From positions 1 through 36,263 of the forward strand of contig CAJXKW010000016.1 in the NCBI GenBank assembly GCA_913055855.1: DNA of 36,263 nucleotides, in the 5' to 3' direction. Under the pieces are notes generated by a model. It was given only the letters and a program-made list of their open reading frames with translations, was not told where the DNA came from and made no database searches. Shown here piece after piece: positions 1-9,044 of this stretch (its first letter is position 1; each line of letters opens with the position of its first letter). Both the position numbers and the translations under genes were made by a program. This stretch comes from an uncultured Limimonas sp. Its GTDB lineage: Bacteria > Pseudomonadota > Alphaproteobacteria > Kiloniellales > Rhodovibrionaceae.

Positions 1-1
1 G

Positions 2-103
2 GGCCTGATGCCGGCGGACGATCCGGCCGCGGAGGCACAGCGGCTGGGCTGTGGCCACGTCTGGCGCGGCGGTGCGGCCGTGCCGGTCGGCACCGGCGCC
101 TGA
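2..103 (+). CDS. hisZ: HisZ C-terminal end (partial, 5' end outside window)
   Basis: An open frame enters from the left edge and stops at TGA 101-103. Its last 33 residues include AEAQRLGCGHVW, which resembles the C-terminus of alphaproteobacterial HisZ, the aminoacyl-tRNA-synthetase-like regulatory subunit of ATP phosphoribosyltransferase (first step of histidine synthesis). HisZ directly upstream of purA is a common arrangement in Rhodospirillales, and purA follows here after 45 bases, so the two are probably cotranscribed. The call rests on a short tail plus synteny. Only the 3' end is visible, so catalytic-like motifs cannot be checked. Confidence 0.6.
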   Translation, partial: GLMPADDPAAEAQRLGCGHVWRGGAAVPVGTGA

Positions 104-148
104 TACGGAACACGCCGAGGGAACGAACAGGACGAGACGGGGACGGGC

Positions 149-1441
<1,293 letters not shown>

Positions 1442-1555
1442 CCGGCGGGGCCGTCCATGCTGGCGGATGCGCGAGGCGGTGCCGCGGGCGGTGTTAACGA
1501 CTTATTTCCCACAAAACGTCAGCCTCGCCGCAGGTAGACCGTGCCGGAGCGGCCG

Positions 1556-3685
1556 ATGGCGGAGCAAGCCGACGCGCAAGCCCAGGAGCAGGGCCAGGCG
1601 GGCCAACAACAGGGGCAACAGGGCCAGCAGCGCCGACAGCAGGGACAGGGCCGGCAACAGCAGCAGTCGGCCGGCAACACGGGGCGTGGCGGACCGCATA
1701 GCCATCAGCTTGCGCTGGGCAAGAACATTCGCATCGACCTCACGCAGCGCCTGCCCCGGCTCGACCGGCCCAACGCGGCTGCCTACGCCGCGTCGGATGC
1801 GCGCCAGCCGGGTGAGCCGCGCTATGCGCTGATCTGCGATGAGGAGGCGCCGCCGCGGCTGTCCGTGCTGCCGGCGTTGTCCCGGCTGGAGACGATTCCC
1901 TGCGTGGTGCCCATGGACTGGGACCGCGTGCTCTGGGACGACCAGGGCACGCGCCGGCTCGCCATCATTCAGCAGCAGCCCAGCGGCGCCCCCATCAGCA
2001 GCGACCCGACTGCGCGCATGGAGCCCATGCGCGAGGACCGGCTTGTGGAGAAGGTGATCCGGCCATTCTACTATGCGCTGAACGAGCTGTCCTCGCGCAT
2101 GGTCACCCACCGCGCCATCACCCTGGACAACATTTTCGTCAACGAGGCCGCAGGCGGCGAGTACGTCCTGGGCGACTGCGTCGGTGCGCCCGCCGGGACG
2201 ATCCAGCCGGCGATCTTCGAAACCATATCCGGGGCGCAGGCCGATCCCATCGGGCGCGGGCCGGGCGGCACCTCGGACGACCTGTACGCGCTGGGCGTGC
2301 TCATCGCCATCCTGGTCCGCGGCGGCGATCCAATGGCGGGCTGGTCGGATTCGGCCATTGCCGCGGCCAAAATCGAGAAGGGCAGCTACGCCGCCCTCAT
2401 GGGGCGGCAGCGCATTTCGCTCAAGCTCATGGAGCCGCTTCGCGGCCTGCTCTGCGACGAGGTCCAGGAACGCTGGAAGCTCGACGACCTGGAAATGTGG
2501 CTGAACGGGCGGCAGCTCAGCCCCAAGCAGGCGAGCCTGCCGCCCAAGGCGCGGCGCGCCTTCGAGTTCAAGGGCGAGGGCTACTGGAACGCCAAGTCGC
2601 TTGCGCACGCCATGGCGAACAACTGGCGCGACGCCATGTCCGTGCTCTCGGGCGGCGAGATCGAGCACTGGGCGGGCCGCAGCCTGCCCGACCAGAAGCA
2701 CGCCAGCCGCATCGTCAACGCCGTGATGAGCAGCCAGCAGACGGGTGCCGCCGGCGGCGACCGTGCGCTGGCGCGCGTGCTCATCGCGCTGGATCCGGCC
2801 GCGCCCATCCGGCTGCGCGGCCTGGGCGTGAAGATCGAGTCGATCCCCTATGCGCTCTGCCTAGCTTATAACAACGACCGCAACCGCCAGCGCATCGTCG
2901 AGATGATCGTCGGGCGCCTGCCCGGCCACTGGCTGGACATGCAGCCGGACGGTGCCGCGGACCCGCCGCAACCGCTGGCGCCGTTCGATCGCATGAGCTT
3001 CTACCTGGAGCGGCGCTCGCTGGGGCAGGGGATCGAGCGCTGCCTGTACCAGTTCAATCCGGACATGCCGTGCATATCGCCCTTCGTCTACGGCCAGTAC
3101 GTCATGACGCTGGAACAGCTCATGGCCTCGCTGGAGCGCACGGCGGAGAAGCGCATTCCGGATTCGCCGCCCTGGGACCATCATGTCACGGCGTTCATCG
3201 CCGCGCGACTGGACCGCCTGCCCGACAAGGTGTTGCAGGCCATCGCCAAGGTGGACGATCCGCTCACCCATCACCGGGCGGCGCTGCACATGCTGGCGCG
3301 GGTGCAGCGCTATTACGGGCCCAAGAACCTGCCCAACATGTGCGAGTGGGTGCGGCCCATGGCGGAGAAGATCATCGATTCCATGCACAACCGCCGCACC
3401 AAGGAACGGCTGCACAAGATGCTCAGCCATGCCGTGGAGACGGGTTCCCTGGTGGAGGTGCTGGCGGCCGTGGACGATCCGGAAGCGCGGCGCGAGGACA
3501 AGGACGGCTTTGAGCGCGCGCGTCAGGAGTACGCCCAGAACCTGCGCGAGATGACCTGGCTGGAAAGCGGCGGCCTGACCTCGGACGCGCATATCGCGCG
3601 CCAGACCCGGAACTGGGCGACCACGATCTCGGCGCTGCTTTCGGGCATCGTGGTGATGCTGACGACGGTGTTCTATTTGAGTTGA
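1556..3685 (+). CDS. Tail-anchored pseudokinase (protein-kinase-like fold, degraded active site)
   Basis: A 709-residue protein from ATG 1556, which has GGAG at 1546-1549 six bases upstream; GTG 1541 in the same frame is a weaker alternative. Residues about 5-40 are a Gln-rich low-complexity tail. Residues about 90-325 look like a protein kinase domain: THRAITLDN at 184-192 sits where HRDxxxxN should be, TSDDLYALGV at 239-248 matches the conserved helix after the activation segment, and the domain ends with an ERWKLDDLEMWL stretch. The catalytic Asp of HRD is Ala187, and the DFG site reads GDC (206-208), so phosphotransfer is unlikely. A long helical region follows. The last ~20 residues are one hydrophobic helix ending FYLS, predicting a tail-anchored membrane protein facing the cytoplasm. 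The next gene, 31 bases on, is a membrane protein and a likely partner. Role unknown. Confidence 0.8.
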   Translation: MAEQADAQAQEQGQAGQQQGQQGQQRRQQGQGRQQQQSAGNTGRGGPHSHQLALGKNIRIDLTQRLPRLDRPNAAAYAASDARQPGEPRYALICDEEAPPRLSVLPALSRLETIPCVVPMDWDRVLWDDQGTRRLAIIQQQPSGAPISSDPTARMEPMREDRLVEKVIRPFYYALNELSSRMVTHRAITLDNIFVNEAAGGEYVLGDCVGAPAGTIQPAIFETISGAQADPIGRGPGGTSDDLYALGVLIAILVRGGDPMAGWSDSAIAAAKIEKGSYAALMGRQRISLKLMEPLRGLLCDEVQERWKLDDLEMWLNGRQLSPKQASLPPKARRAFEFKGEGYWNAKSLAHAMANNWRDAMSVLSGGEIEHWAGRSLPDQKHASRIVNAVMSSQQTGAAGGDRALARVLIALDPAAPIRLRGLGVKIESIPYALCLAYNNDRNRQRIVEMIVGRLPGHWLDMQPDGAADPPQPLAPFDRMSFYLERRSLGQGIERCLYQFNPDMPCISPFVYGQYVMTLEQLMASLERTAEKRIPDSPPWDHHVTAFIAARLDRLPDKVLQAIAKVDDPLTHHRAALHMLARVQRYYGPKNLPNMCEWVRPMAEKIIDSMHNRRTKERLHKMLSHAVETGSLVEVLAAVDDPEARREDKDGFERARQEYAQNLREMTWLESGGLTSDAHIARQTRNWATTISALLSGIVVMLTTVFYLS

Positions 3686-3716
3686 CCTGACAGGGTAGGG
3701 AGAGCCGGTCCAGGCC

Positions 3717-4283
3717 ATGAGCGAAACCGACGACAGCGAGCCGGCACCGTCGCGCGGCGGAAGCAGCATCTGGACGCGGCTGGCACTGGTTGTGTTCCTG
3801 CTGCCCGTCGTGGTCGTGCTGTTTCCCACGACGGTGGTGCTGCTGCCGATGATGCTGCCCACGATCGTCGCGTTCACCATCGACCGGGCTGAGGGCCGGC
3901 CGTTCACGATTACCGTCGGCCTGCTCAACGGGGCCGGCACGCTGCCGGCCGTGCTCGGCGTCTGGGCGGAAGGACACAATCTCGCGGTCGCGCAAAGTGC
4001 GCTGAGCGAGGTGCTGTTCTGGTTTATCGCCTATCTCTGCGCCGCGATCGGTTGGACGATTTACATGGTCCTGCCGCCGATTTTGCGGCAGTACTACGGC
4101 TCCATCACCGACTCGCGTGTGGATGCCCTGCGTAAGGAGCAGGACAAGCTGATCGAGGAGTGGGGCGAGGACGTCACCGGTGCCGCCGCCGTCTCCGACC
4201 AGGCCGCCCGTGGCCGGAGCCAGGGCAAGAAACAGGATGCCCAGAGCCGGATGGACGCGGCCGCGACGGATTTGTCCGACTGA
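3717..4283 (+). CDS. Polytopic membrane protein paired with the pseudokinase
   Basis: A 188-residue protein that I do not recognise. A polar N-terminus (about 20 residues) is followed by a long hydrophobic block at about 22-56 that could be two helices. A further hydrophobic stretch lies near 66-84 and another near 98-120 (LFWFIAYLCAAIGWTIYMVLPP). The last ~65 residues are a charged, Ala/Gln-rich cytoplasmic-looking tail that may be partly coiled coil (RVDALRKEQDKLIEEW). It begins 31 bases after the pseudokinase stop on the same strand, so the two are probably cotranscribed and may act together at the inner membrane. ATG 3717 has only modest purine-rich sequence upstream. It converges on rpoH, with 70 bases between them. 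Confidence 0.75.
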   Translation: MSETDDSEPAPSRGGSSIWTRLALVVFLLPVVVVLFPTTVVLLPMMLPTIVAFTIDRAEGRPFTITVGLLNGAGTLPAVLGVWAEGHNLAVAQSALSEVLFWFIAYLCAAIGWTIYMVLPPILRQYYGSITDSRVDALRKEQDKLIEEWGEDVTGAAAVSDQAARGRSQGKKQDAQSRMDAAATDLSD

Positions 4284-4353
4284 TCGGCCGCGTCCCGTGC
4301 CCGCGGCGACGGGGCCGCTGGCAACAACCCGCGGCCGGGCCGCGCCCGGGCGC

Positions 4354-5235
4354 TCACGCGCTCAGGCGCTGCTCCCGGGCCGCGTTGCGCATGGCCTTCT
4401 GCAGCTTCTCGAAGGCGCGCACCTCGATCTGGCGGACACGCTCGCGGCTCACGCCGTAGGCCTGGCTGAGGTCCTCCAGCGTGGTGGGCTCCTCCTTGAG
4501 CCGGCGTTCCTCGAGGATGTGGCGCTCACGCGTGTTCAGCGTCTGCATTGCCGAGGCGAGCAGCTCGCGGCGCCTGCCCATCTCCTCCTGGTCGGCGAAG
4601 GTCGTTTCCTGGTTGGCCGAGTCGTCGGCGAGCCAGTCCTGCCACTCGCCGTCGCCGTCCGCGCGCAGCGGCGCGTTCAGGGAATGATCCGGCGCACCCA
4701 TGCGCCGGTTCATGGCGACGACGTCGTTTTCCGTGACGTTGAGCTTCTGCGAGATCTCGCCCACCTGCTCGGGGTCGAGGTCGCCCTCGTCGATGGCCTG
4801 CATCTGCCCCTTGAGCTTGCGCAGGTTGAAGAAAAGCTTCTTCTGCGCCGCCGTGGTGCCCATTTTCACCATGGACCAGGAGTGCAGGATGTATTCCTGT
4901 ATCGCCGCGCGGATCCACCACATCGCGTAGGTGGCCAGACGGAAGCCGCGTTCGGGGTCAAAGCGCTTGACCGCCTGCATCATGCCCACGTTGCCCTCGG
5001 AGATGAGTTCGGACATGGGCAGGCCGTAGCCCCGGTAGCCCATCGCGATCTTGGCCACCAGGCGCAGATGGCTGGTGACAAGCTTGTGCGCGGCGTCGAC
5101 GTCGCCGTCTTCGCGCCAGCGCTTGGCGAGCATGTACTCCTCGTCCGCGTCCAACATGGGGAACTTGCGGATATCCTGGAGGTACTGCGCCAGGTTGCCT
5201 TCGCTCGTGACCGTGGGGACCTGCGGTTGCGCCAT
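4354..5235 (-). CDS. rpoH: RNA polymerase sigma-32 (heat-shock sigma factor)
   Basis: A 293-residue sigma-70-family factor that directs RNA polymerase to heat-shock promoters. Region 2 is intact (EGNVGMMQAVKRFDPERGFRLATYAMWWIRAAIQEYIL, residues 80-117), and the RpoH-specific box QKKLFFNLR is at 131-139, which separates it from RpoD and RpoS. Region 4 with its helix-turn-helix (TTLEDLSQAYGVSRERVRQIE) is near the C-terminus. ATG 5235 is preceded by AAGGA about nine bases upstream. Upstream lie an exact EcfG-type promoter (5301-5326) and a perfect hairpin (5261-5277), so general-stress control of heat shock and possibly 5'UTR regulation are suggested. It lies downstream of rluD in the same orientation. 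Alphaproteobacteria often carry more than one rpoH; which paralogue this is cannot be told here. Confidence 0.97.
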   Translation of the reverse strand: MAQPQVPTVTSEGNLAQYLQDIRKFPMLDADEEYMLAKRWREDGDVDAAHKLVTSHLRLVAKIAMGYRGYGLPMSELISEGNVGMMQAVKRFDPERGFRLATYAMWWIRAAIQEYILHSWSMVKMGTTAAQKKLFFNLRKLKGQMQAIDEGDLDPEQVGEISQKLNVTENDVVAMNRRMGAPDHSLNAPLRADGDGEWQDWLADDSANQETTFADQEEMGRRRELLASAMQTLNTRERHILEERRLKEEPTTLEDLSQAYGVSRERVRQIEVRAFEKLQKAMRNAAREQRLSA

Positions 5236-5260
5236 GGCTCGCGATCCTTCTGCCTGCCTT

Positions 5261-5277
5261 GCAACGGCGTCCGTTGC
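5261..5277 (-). promoter_or_regulatory. Hairpin in the rpoH 5' leader
   Basis: Read on the minus strand, GCAACGG-ACG-CCGTTGC forms a perfect 7-bp stem with a 3-base loop, 25 bases before the rpoH start and just ahead of its ribosome-binding site. It lies within the predicted transcript from the EcfG-type promoter at 5301-5326. It could be an RNA control element, an operator, or part of the rluD 3' end; no U-tract follows, so it is not a typical terminator. Confidence 0.45.
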
Positions 5278-5300
5278 CGACGCTAGCCCGATATCACGTC

Positions 5301-5326
5301 AACGCACCGGCGCGGCACGCAGTTCC
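5301..5326 (-). promoter_or_regulatory. EcfG-type general stress promoter ahead of rpoH
   Basis: On the minus strand GGAAC (5326-5322), a 17-base spacer and CGTT (5304-5301) match the alphaproteobacterial EcfG/RpoE2 consensus GGAAC-N16/17-CGTT exactly. It is 66 bases upstream of the rpoH ATG and correctly oriented. By eye I found no second exact match elsewhere in the window. Control of an rpoH gene by the general stress sigma factor is known in some alphaproteobacteria, which makes the position meaningful. Confidence 0.65.
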
Positions 5327-5358
5327 AGCATGCCAGATGCCCGGCGCGCGTTGCACGC

Positions 5359-6375
5359 CTACCCGTAAATATGACCAGTTTGGTCAGGATTGGCAAGATC
5401 CCCGCCCAGGCGGGCGATCAGGGTTGCAAGATCCGCCGGTGGCGGGCTGGTAAACCACAGCCGCGTCCCGGTAATCGGGTGGACGAAGCCCAGTTCCGCG
5501 GCGTGCAGCGCCTGCCGGTCCAGCGCGGCCACGGCCGCGCGCGCCTCGGATGACAGCTTGCCTCGCGACGACACGCCGCGCCCATAGGTGGGGTCGCCCA
5601 GGAGGGCGTGGCCGGCGTGGGCCATGTGCACGCGGATCTGGTGCGTGCGTCCCGTCGCCAAGCGGAAGTCCAGCAGGCTCGCCGCCGCGTCGGCAAGGAC
5701 GGTGCGCAAGGCGTAGTGGGTCGTGGCGTCCCGGCCGCCCTCCGTGCGGACGGCCATTTTTTTGCGATGCACGGGACTGCGCCCGATGGCGCCGGTGATC
5801 GTACCGCGCGGTGGATCGGGAACGCCCCGGACCACCCCGAGGTAGCGGCGCGCGACGCTGTGCTCCTGGAACTGGGCGACGAGGCCGGTCTCCGCCTGGG
5901 GCGTCTTGGCGACCACGAGCAGGCCGGTGGTGTCCTTGTCCAGGCGGTGCACGACGCCGCGGCGGTGGTCGGGCCCGCTGCCGATGAAACCGCCGCCGCA
6001 GTGTGCCAGCAGGGCGTTCACGAGCGTGCCGCGGGGTGTGCCCGCGGCGGGGTGGACCACCGTGCCGGCGGGCTTGTCCACCACGATCAGCGCGTCGTCC
6101 TCGTGCACGATGGTCAGCGGCTGGGCCTGTGGTACCGGTTCCGGCTCGTCCGCTTCGGGGACGGTCAGCCGCAGGCGCGCGCCCGGCTTTACCTTCTGCG
6201 CGGCGTCGGCTACCGTCGCGCCCTCGATCGTGAGGTGGCCCTCGCGGATCAGGCGGGCGATGCGACTGCGCGAGAGGTCCGGGCACTGCCGGGCGAGCAG
6301 GCGGTCGATTCGCGCGCCAGCTTGGGCCGGTGTCACCGCCAGTTCGCGCGTGCCGGGCGGCGCCCCGGGTTTCAT
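5359..6375 (-). CDS. rluD: RluA/RluD-family 23S rRNA pseudouridine synthase
   Basis: A 338-residue enzyme converting specific uridines of 23S rRNA to pseudouridine in the cytosol. An S4 RNA-binding domain occupies about residues 20-70 (RIDRLLARQCPDLSRSRIARLI). The catalytic domain carries the RluA-family signature HRLDKDTTGLLVVAK with the catalytic Asp146, and the RTHQIRVHMAHAGHALLGDPTYG block near the C-terminal end. ATG 6375 was chosen because GGGAGG lies five bases upstream; the open frame extends further upstream but without homology. RluD rather than RluC or RluA is the best fit by length and S4 domain, though the exact target uridines cannot be read from sequence. It is divergent from a small membrane protein gene only 30 bases away and is followed by rpoH. 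Confidence 0.92.
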   Translation of the reverse strand: MKPGAPPGTRELAVTPAQAGARIDRLLARQCPDLSRSRIARLIREGHLTIEGATVADAAQKVKPGARLRLTVPEADEPEPVPQAQPLTIVHEDDALIVVDKPAGTVVHPAAGTPRGTLVNALLAHCGGGFIGSGPDHRRGVVHRLDKDTTGLLVVAKTPQAETGLVAQFQEHSVARRYLGVVRGVPDPPRGTITGAIGRSPVHRKKMAVRTEGGRDATTHYALRTVLADAAASLLDFRLATGRTHQIRVHMAHAGHALLGDPTYGRGVSSRGKLSSEARAAVAALDRQALHAAELGFVHPITGTRLWFTSPPPADLATLIARLGGDLANPDQTGHIYG

Positions 6376-6405
6376 GTGCACCTCCCAATTTTGAGGAACG
6401 ACGGG

Positions 6406-6726
6406 ATGAAAGCGCTGAAGGGTCTCGTCATCGGGATGGGCATCCTGATTCTGCTCGGGCTCGGCATCGTGGTTGCCGCGCTGGTGGGCGAGGTCAACAA
6501 TGCGGCCGATTCGCCGGCGAAGCGGACGGTGAGCCTGGACCTGCCCACCGGTTGCCGGGTTGCCGGGATGCGCGCCGTGGACGATCATCTGGCGCTGCGC
6601 GTGACCGGTCCGGATGGCGCGGCATGCCCGGCGCTGCTCCTGTTTGACCCGGCTGCGGGGGAAGTGCGCACCACGGTCCACGCGGCGACGGGCGCACGCG
6701 CAGACGGGCCGGACGGCGAAAGCTAG
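6406..6726 (+). CDS. Small single-pass membrane protein (DUF6476-like)
   Basis: A 106-residue protein. Residues 7-27 (VIGMGILILLGLGIVVAALVG) form one strong transmembrane helix after a short basic N-terminus. The remainder is a soluble domain, probably periplasmic, with two cysteines (CRVAGM and ACPALLLFD) that could form a disulfide. The MKALKGLVIGMGILIL opening and its position next to rluD and rpoH recall the alphaproteobacterial DUF6476 family; this is from memory, not a search. ATG 6406 has a purine-rich GAGGAACGACGGG upstream. The divergent rluD start is only 30 bases away, so any promoter must lie partly inside rluD. No function is known to me. Confidence 0.75.
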   Translation: MKALKGLVIGMGILILLGLGIVVAALVGEVNNAADSPAKRTVSLDLPTGCRVAGMRAVDDHLALRVTGPDGAACPALLLFDPAAGEVRTTVHAATGARADGPDGES

Positions 6727-6774
6727 GCCCCGCCGTGTCGCCGACGCGCCGGATGTCCGATTGCACCGAACCCC

Positions 6775-6803
6775 TTGCATCGCCGGCCGAGCTTCGATAT
6801 ATC
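6775..6803 (+). promoter_or_regulatory. Sigma-70 promoter of tRNA-Glu
   Basis: TTGCAT (6775-6780), a 17-base spacer and TATATC (6798-6803) form a well-spaced housekeeping promoter. Transcription would start near 6810, about 19 bases before the mature tRNA 5' end. Confidence 0.65.
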
Positions 6804-6828
6804 CCCGCACGTCAGCGATCGCAACGTT

Positions 6829-6904
6829 GTCCCCTTCGTCTAGCGGCCTAGGACGCTGCCCTCTCACGGCAGTAACAGGGGTTCGAATCCCCTAGGGGAC
6901 ACCA
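6829..6904 (+). tRNA. tRNA-Glu (anticodon CTC)
   Basis: Seventy-six bases fold as a full cloverleaf. The acceptor stem GTCCCCT pairs perfectly with AGGGGAC, the anticodon stem CTGCC/GGCAG encloses the loop CTCTCAC with anticodon CTC (reads GAG), and the T-arm contains GGTTCGAATCC. The discriminator base is A6901 and the CCA end is encoded (6902-6904). It is a stand-alone tRNA between a small membrane protein gene and the kef antiporter, with its own promoter upstream. No integrase gene or duplicated tRNA 3' end was seen nearby, so there is no sign that it serves as an attachment site here. Confidence 0.97.
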
Positions 6905-7051
6905 GTTTTCCCATCTTCCTGAAAACGCCGAAATCCGGCCAGCGGAGATCGGTTTGGGTTTGCGATGCCGATCGGCCCCACAACCGCTTGAATCAAACAG
7001 GTCTGGGGGGCAGACGTCGACGCCGACCCACACCCCAAGGCTGCCGAAGCT

Positions 7052-7084
7052 TCCATGAGGCGCCGGCGCTGTGGCCGGGGCGCC
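7052..7084. repeat. Dispersed palindromic repeat, copy A
   Basis: The core GGCGCCGGCGCTGTGGCCGG can fold into a stem-loop with GCTGTG as loop. Positions 7052-7080 match 9082-9110 at about 24 of 29 bases, and a shorter related copy is at 25645-25662. It lies in the 251-base gap between tRNA-Glu and the 3' end of the kef gene, which otherwise shows only short weak inverted repeats and no gene. Confidence 0.55.
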
Positions 7085-7155
7085 GGCTTCGGGGACGCGC
7101 GAGACGGCCGTCCGGTTGGCCTGCCGGATGGACGGATCGCCGCGCGTGCCCGCGT

Positions 7156-8955
7156 TTACGATCCCCACTGGGGCGGATCGGCGTGGGGGGTCTCGAAAAG
7201 TTCGATCAGCTCGCCTTCAACCTGCGCGTCCGAGGGAAGGCTGGTGCCACGTTCGCGATGCAGGGCGTATTGGTCCAGCATGTACGCCTCGTCCTGGTTG
7301 CGGAACTGCGCCACCAGACGCGCGGCCGCCTCCGTTTTCCAGCCGCAGCCGAGCAAAACGGCCTGGCCCAGCTCGAGGCTGGGCGCCAGGGTGGCGCGAA
7401 CCGTGTGCGTCACGCCTTCATCCATGAGCCGCCACGCGTGCGTGCGGTTCCGGGCCAGGGCGTAGACGGGCACGCTCGGGTAGAGCTGGCGCAGGCTTTC
7501 GGCGATCCGGACGGACTCGTCGAGGTTGTTCACCGCCAGCACGACCGCACGAGCTTCGCCCACGCCGGCGGCCTTGAGCACGCCGCCCCGCGCCGCGTTG
7601 CCGAAGGACACGTTGTGGCCGAAGCCGCGCAGGAACTCGACCTGGGCCGGGTTGGAGTCGAGGGCGGTAAACGGGATGCCGGCGTTGTACAGGAACCGGC
7701 CGACAAGCTGGCCGAAGCGGCCCAGGCCGATCACGACCACGGGCGCGGGCAGGTTGCCGTCCTCGCCCGGGTGCGCCGGATGCGCGGCGTCCCGGTTGAC
7801 GAAAACCCGCGGCACGAGGACCTGGTTGACCAATACGACCAGCGGCGGCGTCGCCGCCATGGATAGGGTGGTCACGACGATGAGAAGATCGGCAATCGGT
7901 TGGGCCAGCACGTCGTAGGTGAGCGCCGTGGCGAACACGACGAAGGCGAGTTCGCCGGCCTGCGGCACGTAGCCGGCCATTTTCGCCGAGGTGTCCGGAC
8001 GCAGGCCGGTCAGCCGGCCGACGCCGTAGGTGCCGGCGAGCTTCAGGATGAGCAGCACGCTCACCAGCGCCGCCACGAGGCCGGGCCGGTCCAGGATCAG
8101 CGAAAGGTCGGCCGTCATGCCCACGGCGATGAAGAACAGGCCCAGGAGGACGCCCTTGAACGGCTCCACCCGGGCGTGGACCTCGTTGCGGTATTCGCAC
8201 TCCGCCAGCAGGACACCGGCCAGAAAGGCGCCGATGCCCATGGGCAGACCGGCCATGTCGGCCAGCACGGCCGCGCCCACGACGACGAACAGCGCCAGTG
8301 CGGTAAAGGATTCCCCGTCGTCGAGGCGCGCCAGGACGCGCAGGGCCGGGCGGAGCAGCCAATGGCCGCCCAGGACGATGACGGCGACGGCGAGGGTCTT
8401 TGCGGCCACATCGCGGGCGAGTGCCGCAGGTTCGAGTGCTGCCCCGCCTGTCCCCATCATCGGAATCGCGATCAGCAGGGGAAGCAGGGCCAGGTACTTG
8501 AAGATGATCAGCGCGAAGATCGCGCGGCCGTGGGCGGTTTTGCTCTCGCCGCGTTCCGCGAGGGTCTGGGTGGGGATCGCGGTCGAGGAGAACGCCATCG
8601 CCATGCCGATCACGACCACGGCCGGCCAGCCGAGTCCGATCCACCACGCCGCTGCGGCGACCGGCCCGCCACAGGCGAGGAGCTGAAGCGGGCCGAGGGA
8701 GAAAATGCTGCGCCGCAGCCGCCAGAGCTGTGTCGGCGCGAGTTCCAGACCGATCACGAACAAGAGCAGGACCACGCCGACTTTGGAGAATGTCAGCACG
8801 TCCTGGGTGTCGCTGATCAGGGCGAAGCCATGCGGGCCGATGACGAGCCCGGCCACGAGATAACCGAGCACGGCTCCGAGCCGGAGCTTGATGAACAGGG
8901 GCACCGCGATCACGGCGGCCATCAGGAAGATCGCGGCTTCGGTCAGCAGAGACAT
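7156..8955 (-). CDS. KefB/KefC-type monovalent cation:proton antiporter with RCK domain
   Basis: A 599-residue inner-membrane protein. About the first 390 residues form a CPA2-type sodium/proton-exchanger domain with roughly 12 hydrophobic segments (for example LGYLVAGLVIGPHGFALI and GIGAFLAGVLLAECEYRNEV). A cytoplasmic TrkA-N/RCK domain follows, beginning PVVVIGLGRFGQLVGRFLYNAG, a Rossmann nucleotide-binding motif, with the acidic residue of a second strand in ALDSNPAQVEFL. The family exports potassium, often gated by glutathione adducts or nucleotides; the true ion is inferred. ATG 8955 is supported by GGAGGG eight bases upstream, and translation from there gives the classic hydrophobic start MSLLTEAAIFL. 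The gene stands alone, flanked on both sides by copies of a palindromic repeat. No KefF/KefG partner is present. Confidence 0.92.
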   Translation of the reverse strand: MSLLTEAAIFLMAAVIAVPLFIKLRLGAVLGYLVAGLVIGPHGFALISDTQDVLTFSKVGVVLLLFVIGLELAPTQLWRLRRSIFSLGPLQLLACGGPVAAAAWWIGLGWPAVVVIGMAMAFSSTAIPTQTLAERGESKTAHGRAIFALIIFKYLALLPLLIAIPMMGTGGAALEPAALARDVAAKTLAVAVIVLGGHWLLRPALRVLARLDDGESFTALALFVVVGAAVLADMAGLPMGIGAFLAGVLLAECEYRNEVHARVEPFKGVLLGLFFIAVGMTADLSLILDRPGLVAALVSVLLILKLAGTYGVGRLTGLRPDTSAKMAGYVPQAGELAFVVFATALTYDVLAQPIADLLIVVTTLSMAATPPLVVLVNQVLVPRVFVNRDAAHPAHPGEDGNLPAPVVVIGLGRFGQLVGRFLYNAGIPFTALDSNPAQVEFLRGFGHNVSFGNAARGGVLKAAGVGEARAVVLAVNNLDESVRIAESLRQLYPSVPVYALARNRTHAWRLMDEGVTHTVRATLAPSLELGQAVLLGCGWKTEAAARLVAQFRNQDEAYMLDQYALHRERGTSLPSDAQVEGELIELFETPHADPPQWGS

Positions 8956-8984
8956 GCCGGGGGCCCTCCGTAAGAAACCCTGGT

Positions 8985-9014
8985 TTGGGCTGAGGTCGCC
9001 AGGCCGAAGCCCAA
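8985..9014. repeat. Inverted repeat upstream of the kef gene
   Basis: TTGGGCT (8985-8991) and AGCCCAA (9008-9014) form a 7-bp stem with a 16-base loop, 30 bases upstream of the kef start. Its 3' arm can alternatively pair with TGTTGGG at 9045-9051, so it seems part of a degraded REP-like cluster running to about 9110. Confidence 0.5.
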
Positions 9015-9044
9015 CATCTTCGACGGTTGATCGTCCGCGTCGAG

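Noticed and set aside
1560..1680. The CAG/CAA-rich stretch as a repeat array
   Set aside because: It is in frame within the pseudokinase N-terminus and encodes irregular Gln-rich low complexity rather than a DNA-level array.
2861..3979. A 372-codon open frame on - strand opposite the pseudokinase and membrane protein
   Set aside because: Antisense shadow with no recognisable domain or ribosome site; the + strand genes are supported by motifs and membrane segments.
4284..4353. Terminator between the membrane protein gene and rpoH
   Set aside because: The gap is G+C-rich with short self-complementary runs, but there is no clear stem followed by a T-tract on either strand.
5310..5340. A sigma-54 promoter (TGGCATG...CTGC) upstream of rpoH
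   Set aside because: The GG-to-GC spacing is 12 bases instead of the required 10.
6829..6904. tRNA-Glu as an integration site for a mobile element
   Set aside because: No integrase and no second copy of the tRNA 3' end was seen in the following sequence.
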